From the IMG/VR virus record IMGVR_UViG_3300027969_000433, positions 1 through 23,325 of that record: DNA of 23,325 bases. One strand, 5' to 3'. The notes beneath the pieces are model-generated. The model had not been told where the DNA came from, did not search any database, and saw only the letters and a program-made list of their open reading frames with translations. How positions within the stretch are numbered: the first letter of the stretch is position 1; every line of letters starts with the position of its first letter. Positions 22,963-23,325 of the stretch are shown in pieces. The translations under genes and the position numbers were made by a program. The DNA comes from a virus.

Positions 22963-23325
22963 TTTTCAAGAGTGTTTAGATTTAGTATTAAAGTCTGAAG
23001 GTGGTTGGGTAAACAATCCAGCAGACCCTGGCGGGGAAACAAATCTAGGGGTCACCAAGCGTGTTTGGGAGGAGTATGTAGGTCATGCCGTACAAAGCCT
23101 TAAAAAGCTAACCAAGGACGATGTAGCCCCTTTGTATGAACTTAAATACTGGAGACCTTGTTATTGTGAAGTATTACCTAGAGGACTCGATTTTGTTGTC
23201 TTTTCAATGGGTGTTAACGCAGGGCCAGGAAGAAGCGTTAAATTGCTTCAGCAGTCTATTGGCTGCGTACCTGACGGAGTTATCGGCCCAAGAACAAGAG
23301 AACTTATTTCCGCCAGTAATAGTGC
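22952..23325 (+). CDS. Endolysin, GH108 muramidase-like, 3' partial
   Basis: The open frame continues to the right edge, giving 124 residues and a partial codon. The N-terminus MSSNFQECLDLVLKSEGGWVNNPADPGG has the GH108 signature, with Glu16 in SEGG as the expected catalytic acid. Then come TNLGVTKRVWEEY and YELKYWRPCYCEVLPRGLDFVVFSMGVNAG, followed by the start of the family's peptidoglycan-binding domain (LLQQSIG...DGVIGPRTREL). There is no signal peptide, so release depends on the holin upstream. The ATG lies inside the holin gene; the ribosome site is weak, so translation may be coupled to holin. Confidence 0.9.
   Translation, partial: MSSNFQECLDLVLKSEGGWVNNPADPGGETNLGVTKRVWEEYVGHAVQSLKKLTKDDVAPLYELKYWRPCYCEVLPRGLDFVVFSMGVNAGPGRSVKLLQQSIGCVPDGVIGPRTRELISASNS

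Noticed and set aside
1-23325. tRNA genes, CRISPR arrays, insertion sequences, integrase or attachment sites
   Set aside because: None seen on either strand by eye. The window is continuous plus-strand phage coding sequence with only short gaps.

Overview
This window is the virion-assembly and lysis half of a tailed-phage genome with a short-tail (podovirus-like) gene set. Every supported gene is on the + strand. Genes are packed tightly: at least a dozen junctions are TAATG, TGATG or ATGA overlaps, and no non-coding stretch exceeds about 105 bases. The DNA is AT-rich. There is no integrase, repressor, polymerase, tRNA, CRISPR or host-like gene, so lifestyle and host cannot be read from it. 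The ejection proteins, the 3TM-type holin and the signal-less GH108 endolysin suggest a Gram-negative host. The gene style resembles uncultured freshwater or marine phages, but that is an impression, not a measurement.

Layout. (1) 2-3954 holds DNA packaging: the end of a probable small terminase gene, the large terminase and a portal with a long C-terminal coiled coil. (2) 3954-10442 is an adhesin cassette lying between portal and scaffold. It has a 760-aa repeat-rich fibre, a C1q-like protein, a 52-aa XkdW-like protein, a 370-aa fibre with a jelly-roll-like region, a 54-aa partner-like protein, a fibre with an S74 self-cleaving chaperone domain, a 159-aa FQ-repeat protein, and a GT9/TPR-type glycosyltransferase-like gene whose coding frame extends upstream of its first ATG and probably starts at ATT. 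(3) 10442-13241 holds head genes: a CxxC protein, scaffold, major capsid protein and a small probable decoration protein, followed by a strong intrinsic terminator. (4) 13346-16909 holds a head-associated protein, a head-tail adaptor and a tail nozzle-like protein, both of the latter with Ig-like insertions. (5) 16909-21036 holds a GNAT-like acetyltransferase and three probable ejection proteins. (6) 21036-21924 holds a tail-collar fibre and a tiny Lys/Pro/Ala-rich protein. (7) 21924 to the end is the lysis cassette: two small membrane proteins, a holin and the start of an endolysin.

How the parts fit: terminase and portal fill a procapsid built from scaffold and coat; adaptor and nozzle close it; ejection proteins ride inside and carry DNA across the envelope; several adhesins, most followed by a small partner gene, give host recognition; the glycosyltransferase-like and GNAT-like genes may modify virion or host components. 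The most interesting features are the paired adhesin/small-protein cassette, the non-ATG start of the glycosyltransferase gene, and the diverged tandem repeats in two structural proteins. I found no clearly new defence or mobile system.
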